From contig CAVWJW010000008.1 in assembly GCA_963755335.1 (NCBI GenBank), positions 744,001 to 808,000 on the forward strand: a stretch of 64,000 bases of DNA, in the 5' to 3' direction. This DNA is from UBA10649 sp963755335. Lineage in GTDB: Bacteria > Actinomycetota > Actinomycetes > S36-B12. A model generated the notes under the pieces. That model was not told the DNA's origin and made no database searches. It saw only the letters and a list, made by a program, of their open reading frames with translations. Shown here piece by piece: positions 60,983-64,000 of this stretch. Numbering within the stretch: position 1 is the stretch's first letter; each line of letters opens with the position of its first letter. The translations under genes were made by a program, and so were the position numbers.

Positions 60983-62002
60983 ATGGCGCTCAGTCGCAAC
61001 AATGACGAGGTGGCGGGCCTTCAGGAGATCACCGTGCCCGTCCTGCTGTGCGACGGCAGAGGACATCTGAATCCGCGAGCGGTCGGCTGGACACGGCAGC
61101 CGCTGCACACCGCCAACCTTCGGGGTCGCGGGCGGAACAAGCGGTGGGAGTACTGGGCGGTGAGCGCGCCCGACCATCTCCTGGCGGTCACCGTGAGCGA
61201 CCTCGACTACGCGGCTCTCCACGCGGTCTACTTCCTTGCCCCTGACGGGACGGAGAAGGTGATCTCCCGGCTCGTGCCGCTGGCCCGGGTGGCGCTGCCG
61301 TCCCGCTGCGGGGCAGGTCCGGTCCGGGTCCGCGTCAAGGACCTGGCGATCGACATGGATCCGTATGCCGGCGGAGTCCGGCTGCGGATCTCCAGCCCCG
61401 AGCTGACGGCGGACGTCGAGATCACCCGACCCGAGGGACATGAGGCGCTGGGCGTTGTCGTGCCGTGGAGTGCCACCCGCTTCCAGTACACCGTCAAGGA
61501 GAACACGCTGCCGGCGCGGGGCAGCGTTGTCGCCGACGGCCGCGCGTTCGCGTTCGGCGGTGACTCCTGGGCCACCCTTGACCATGGCCGCGGCCGCTGG
61601 CCGTACCGGGTCACGTGGAACTGGGGCTCAGGATCGGGCGTCGCCGGGGGCCGGACCGTCGGCCTGCAACTGGGCGGCAGATGGACGGACGGGACAGGCT
61701 CGACCGAGAACGCCCTGTGCGTCGACGGGCGATTGCACTACGTCGGCGAGGATCTCGATTGGGACTACGACACGGACGACTGGATGCGCCCGTGGCGGGT
61801 TCATGCGCCACAGAGTGGTCGGGTGGACGTGACGTTCACCCCCCGGCACGTTCGCTCGGATCGGGTGAACCTCGGCGTCCTGGCCAACGACACCAAGCAG
61901 GTGTTCGGGACGTGGTCGGGGACGATGGTCGATGACGAGGGTCAGCTGATCCGCGTCGACGGCATCCGCGGGTGGGCCGAGCAGGTTGTCAATCGCTGGT
62001 AG
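60983..62002 (+). CDS. DUF2804 family protein
   Basis: 339 residues. The DUF2804 pattern is present: EITVPVLLCDGRGHLNPRAV, GRNKRWEYWAVSAPDHLLAV, QYTVKENTLPARG, FAFGGDSWATLDHGRGRWPY (the DHGRGRWPY signature) and TWNWGSGSG. Beta-rich, related in fold to carotenoid 1,2-hydratase-like lipocalin proteins. No signal peptide. Function unknown. Confidence 0.92.
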   Translation: MALSRNNDEVAGLQEITVPVLLCDGRGHLNPRAVGWTRQPLHTANLRGRGRNKRWEYWAVSAPDHLLAVTVSDLDYAALHAVYFLAPDGTEKVISRLVPLARVALPSRCGAGPVRVRVKDLAIDMDPYAGGVRLRISSPELTADVEITRPEGHEALGVVVPWSATRFQYTVKENTLPARGSVVADGRAFAFGGDSWATLDHGRGRWPYRVTWNWGSGSGVAGGRTVGLQLGGRWTDGTGSTENALCVDGRLHYVGEDLDWDYDTDDWMRPWRVHAPQSGRVDVTFTPRHVRSDRVNLGVLANDTKQVFGTWSGTMVDDEGQLIRVDGIRGWAEQVVNRW

Positions 62003-62035
62003 TGCGGACCGTCGTGCGCTGGCAGAGTTGCCCCC

Positions 62036-62446
62036 GTGCACGAACCCACGCCCGACGGCGTCCAGGAGATGGCGGACATGCTGGGCGTCCGCTCGAGCCA
62101 GTTGCGCGCGGCGATCGGCGAGCCGTGGAGTGACGGCCAGTCCGGGCCCGGGTGGGGCGCTGACATCACGATCTTCACCGGTCGCGAGAACCCGCGCATG
62201 CCCGAACGCCCGCTTGTCGCGATCCGCATCGATCCTGCGGAGGGCACCGTGGATGTCGGTCATGCGATCGGCGTGCCCTTGCCGAACTCCAGGTTCCAAT
62301 GGGCACTCGGGGAGCCATTGACACAGCTTGACCTGCCGACCGTCAATGACCCGGACGCCTTCGCGGCGGCCGAGCTCATTGACGGACTTCGAGATGCGGT
62401 CAACCGCATCGCCGACGTGGCGATGTTCCGGGGAACGTCGTGGTGA
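62036..62446 (+). CDS. Hypothetical protein, 136 residues
   Basis: GTG 62036 starts VHEPTPDGVQEMADMLGVRS. Contains FTGRENPRMPERPLVAIRID, VDVGHAIGVPLPNSRFQWAL and a helical end AELIDGLRDAVNRIADVAMF. Appears globular, no membrane or zinc features. No family recognised. Confidence 0.65.
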   Translation: MHEPTPDGVQEMADMLGVRSSQLRAAIGEPWSDGQSGPGWGADITIFTGRENPRMPERPLVAIRIDPAEGTVDVGHAIGVPLPNSRFQWALGEPLTQLDLPTVNDPDAFAAAELIDGLRDAVNRIADVAMFRGTSW

Positions 62447-62453
62447 TGCTGCG

Positions 62454-62603
62454 CTAGCTCGCAAGCGAGCAGGGCATGCAGCTCCAGCACAGACCGCTGG
62501 AGTCGGTTCGGGTGATGGGACCGCGGCACGCGTGGCACTGGTCCTGTTCGGTCAGGCCCATCGGTGCGCGGCGCTCGTCGTCAGTGATCTTGAGGTACTT
62601 CAT
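62454..62603 (-). CDS. Small zinc-ribbon protein, 49 residues
   Basis: ATG 62603 has AAAGG eight bases upstream on the complement. It reads MKYLKITDDERRAPMGLTEQ, then DQCHACRGPITRTDSSGLCW and SCMPCSLAS, stop at 62454. The spaced pairs C-x2-C and C-x2-C(-x2-C) form a zinc-ribbon-like knuckle. Too short for most gene finders but with good codon bias. Function unknown. Confidence 0.68.
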   Translation of the reverse strand: MKYLKITDDERRAPMGLTEQDQCHACRGPITRTDSSGLCWSCMPCSLAS

Positions 62604-62857
62604 GGTCGTGCCTTTCTGCGGCACAGCGCTGCGAGAGCAGGCGCTGAGCCAAGTTGTCGATGATGGTGTGCCGTATCGGGAGCGTCCATCGAAGGGTGCT
62701 CACCATGCGGGGCTCGAACCATCCACGCGGCCTTCTGTGGCCTATGCGTTCAATGACGGTAACACGGCACCCTGCGGTTTACCCAATCCAGACGGCGAAC
62801 CGTGTCCGGTCACAAGGCCATACGCTGGCCTGAAACGGGTCGCACCTGGGGGCATTC

Positions 62858-63853
62858 GTGAACGGCGCCATCGACATCCACGGGCATGCGATGCCCCTGT
62901 CCGTCCTGCAGTGGCTCGAGGGCGAGGGCCTGGCAGACCTCTCCCAGGTCCCCGACCGCATCGTGCGCATCGACGCACGGGTGAGCGGCGTCGGCCCGGG
63001 TACTCCGCTGCCGCTCGCTGACTCGATGACGAGCGCGCCGCTGCGCCTGGTCGAACTTGACGGGCTGAGGCTGGGCGCGCAGGCGATCTCGCTGCCCCCG
63101 TTCCTGATGGCGTCGCGGAGCACCGATCGCGATCTCGTGTCCGAGGTGACCCGACGCGGCAACGACGCGCTCGCCGACTACTGCGGCGCCGATGCGCAGC
63201 GACTGCTGCCGCTGGGCCTCGTGCCGGTCGGCTGGACGCATGCCGTGGACGAGGCCCGACGGTGCCTCGACGAGCTGGGCATGCGCGGCGTGGCGATCGG
63301 CTCGAGGGGGGCTGACCTTGACCTCGACGCGCCGGTGAACGATGCCCTCTGGGCCTTCCTGTCGGAGCGGAAGGCGTTCGTATTCCTGCATCCCAGCGCG
63401 GTGCCGGATGCCGGACGCCTGGGCGACTTCTGGCTGCCTCAACTCGTTGGCTACCCGGTGGAGACCGCCATCGCTGCCTCGCGAATGGTGTTCGCCGGGA
63501 GGGTGAGGCCGGACTCGTTCGCTCTGTGCCTTGCGCACGGCGGTGGCTGCCTTCCGGCGCTGCGCGGCCGCCTGGACCTGGGCTGGGAGCGCAAGGAGCA
63601 GGCCCGGACCATCGACGCACCGCCCAGTCGGGTGATGCGGTCCTTGTACTTCGACACCGCGGTCTTCGATCCCGTCGCATTGCGGCGCCTCGTCGAGGAT
63701 GTCGGTGCCGGGCAGGTGCTCGTCGGCACCGACCATCCGTTCGATCTTGCTGAGCGTGATCCGGTCGGACTGGTGGATGCGGCGGGACTCGACGAGGCGG
63801 ATCGCGAGGCGGTCCTGCGCGGCAATGCGCAGCGACTGCTCGCCCTGGCCTAA
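62858..63853 (+). CDS. Amidohydrolase family (ACMSD-like) metal enzyme
   Basis: 331 residues from GTG 62858. Metal motifs: H-x-H in AIDIHGHAMP, VFLHPSAVP, CLAHGGGCLPAL and GTDHPFDLAERD, the ACMSD/2-pyrone-type order. Such enzymes decarboxylate or hydrolyse aromatic catabolites. Neighbour on the other strand is a molybdopterin hydroxylase, which fits a heteroaromatic catabolic context, by inference. Overlaps that gene's stop by four bases. Confidence 0.88.
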   Translation: MNGAIDIHGHAMPLSVLQWLEGEGLADLSQVPDRIVRIDARVSGVGPGTPLPLADSMTSAPLRLVELDGLRLGAQAISLPPFLMASRSTDRDLVSEVTRRGNDALADYCGADAQRLLPLGLVPVGWTHAVDEARRCLDELGMRGVAIGSRGADLDLDAPVNDALWAFLSERKAFVFLHPSAVPDAGRLGDFWLPQLVGYPVETAIAASRMVFAGRVRPDSFALCLAHGGGCLPALRGRLDLGWERKEQARTIDAPPSRVMRSLYFDTAVFDPVALRRLVEDVGAGQVLVGTDHPFDLAERDPVGLVDAAGLDEADREAVLRGNAQRLLALA

Positions 63854-64000
63854 CCGCCTCCCCGCACCGCATCGACGGCGTCGAGGATCGCCTCGACGGT
63901 GGCCGGCGCGCGAAGGGGCGGGTCGACCCGATGCCCACCGGCGGCACTGACCGCATCGCGGATCGCCAGGAACACCGAGAACGCCAGTAGCAGGGGCGGC
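63850..64000 (-). CDS. Molybdopterin-binding hydroxylase subunit (xanthine dehydrogenase family), C-terminal fragment
   Basis: Read on the complement up to the window end: PPLLLAFSVFLAIRDAVSAA, then PLRAPATVEAILDAVDAV and a TAG at 63850-63852. The PPLLLA-SVF-AIRDA and APATVEAILDA patterns are the usual last 45 residues of large molybdenum subunits of xanthine/CO dehydrogenase-type enzymes. The rest lies beyond the window. Substrate cannot be told from the tail. Confidence 0.8.
   Translation of the reverse strand, partial: PPLLLAFSVFLAIRDAVSAAGGHRVDPPLRAPATVEAILDAVDAVRGGG

Noticed and set aside
62690..62740. tRNA-like T-arm pattern (GGTTCGAGCCCC on the complement)
   Set aside because: The five bases on either side of the loop do not pair and no anticodon arm follows.

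Overview
The window looks like chromosomal DNA of a high-GC Gram-positive bacterium (Actinomycetota). The support is the strongly GC-biased third codon positions, many GTG and TTG starts, AGGAGG-type ribosome binding sites, two LLM-class (luciferase-like, often F420-dependent) oxidoreductases, and an initiator tRNA of actinobacterial type. I cannot name the genus; the PPA1498-type phosphoesterase and type III glutamine synthetase would fit Propionibacteriales or relatives, but this is a guess.

Layout. 1-9.5 kb: the 3' end of a pirin gene, an OsmC peroxidase-like gene, a small zinc-finger-like protein, an LLM oxidoreductase, an esterase, and an alkylsulfatase divergent from a Tat-exported phosphoesterase, a lipoprotein and a membrane protein. 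A VapBC toxin-antitoxin locus with one frameshift in each gene and a secreted protein follow. 9.6-13 kb: tRNA-fMet with promoter and hairpin, then a metal-efflux module: an ArsR-type repressor, two matching palindromic operators, a 75-residue protein and a P1B-5 ATPase (TPCP motif) with a C-terminal hemerythrin domain. 13-20.7 kb: a LuxR-type regulator with flanking repeats, a small divergent protein, an MNT nucleotidyltransferase with a truncated HEPN partner, hydrolases, membrane proteins and a cysteine-rich DUF1326-DUF2182 operon. 20.7-27.6 kb: zwf, a type III glutamine synthetase, rsgA and a broken phosphoesterase whose 3' end is a LuxR helix-turn-helix.

27.9-41.1 kb is the main metabolic locus. 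An IclR regulator with an alcohol dehydrogenase and a DapA-family lyase is divergent from a long operon: an M24-like protein, a TIM-barrel-like protein, an IlvD/Edd sugar-acid dehydratase, a sugar ABC binding protein with two permeases, an SMP-30 lactonase, an aldehyde dehydrogenase and a HAD phosphatase. The enzymes fit an oxidative, non-phosphorylating sugar route: dehydrogenase, lactonase, dehydratase, keto-deoxy-acid dehydratase, then semialdehyde dehydrogenase to 2-oxoglutarate. The ABC ATPase is absent. Two copies of a GTTCGG-N5-CCGAAC type palindrome sit at the two divergent starts.

41-64 kb is a mixed region: DUF2200, a broken GNAT gene, a carbonic anhydrase, a large alpha/beta hydrolase with a hydrophobic C-terminal hairpin, a set of secreted Ig-like, peroxidase-RTX and fibronectin III reading frames with several disruptions, a ketopantoate-reductase-like gene, TfoX, a PNPOx-like protein, a Tat sulfatase, a pepsin-like aspartic protease-like protein, an S4 protein, a second LLM oxidoreductase, membrane and DUF2804 proteins, a 49-residue zinc-ribbon protein, an amidohydrolase and the 3' end of a molybdopterin hydroxylase gene.

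At least six genes are each repaired by one single-base change. They are either real pseudogenes or sequencing indels, and this must be settled before biology is read into them. I found no CRISPR array, rRNA, insertion sequence or clear prophage.
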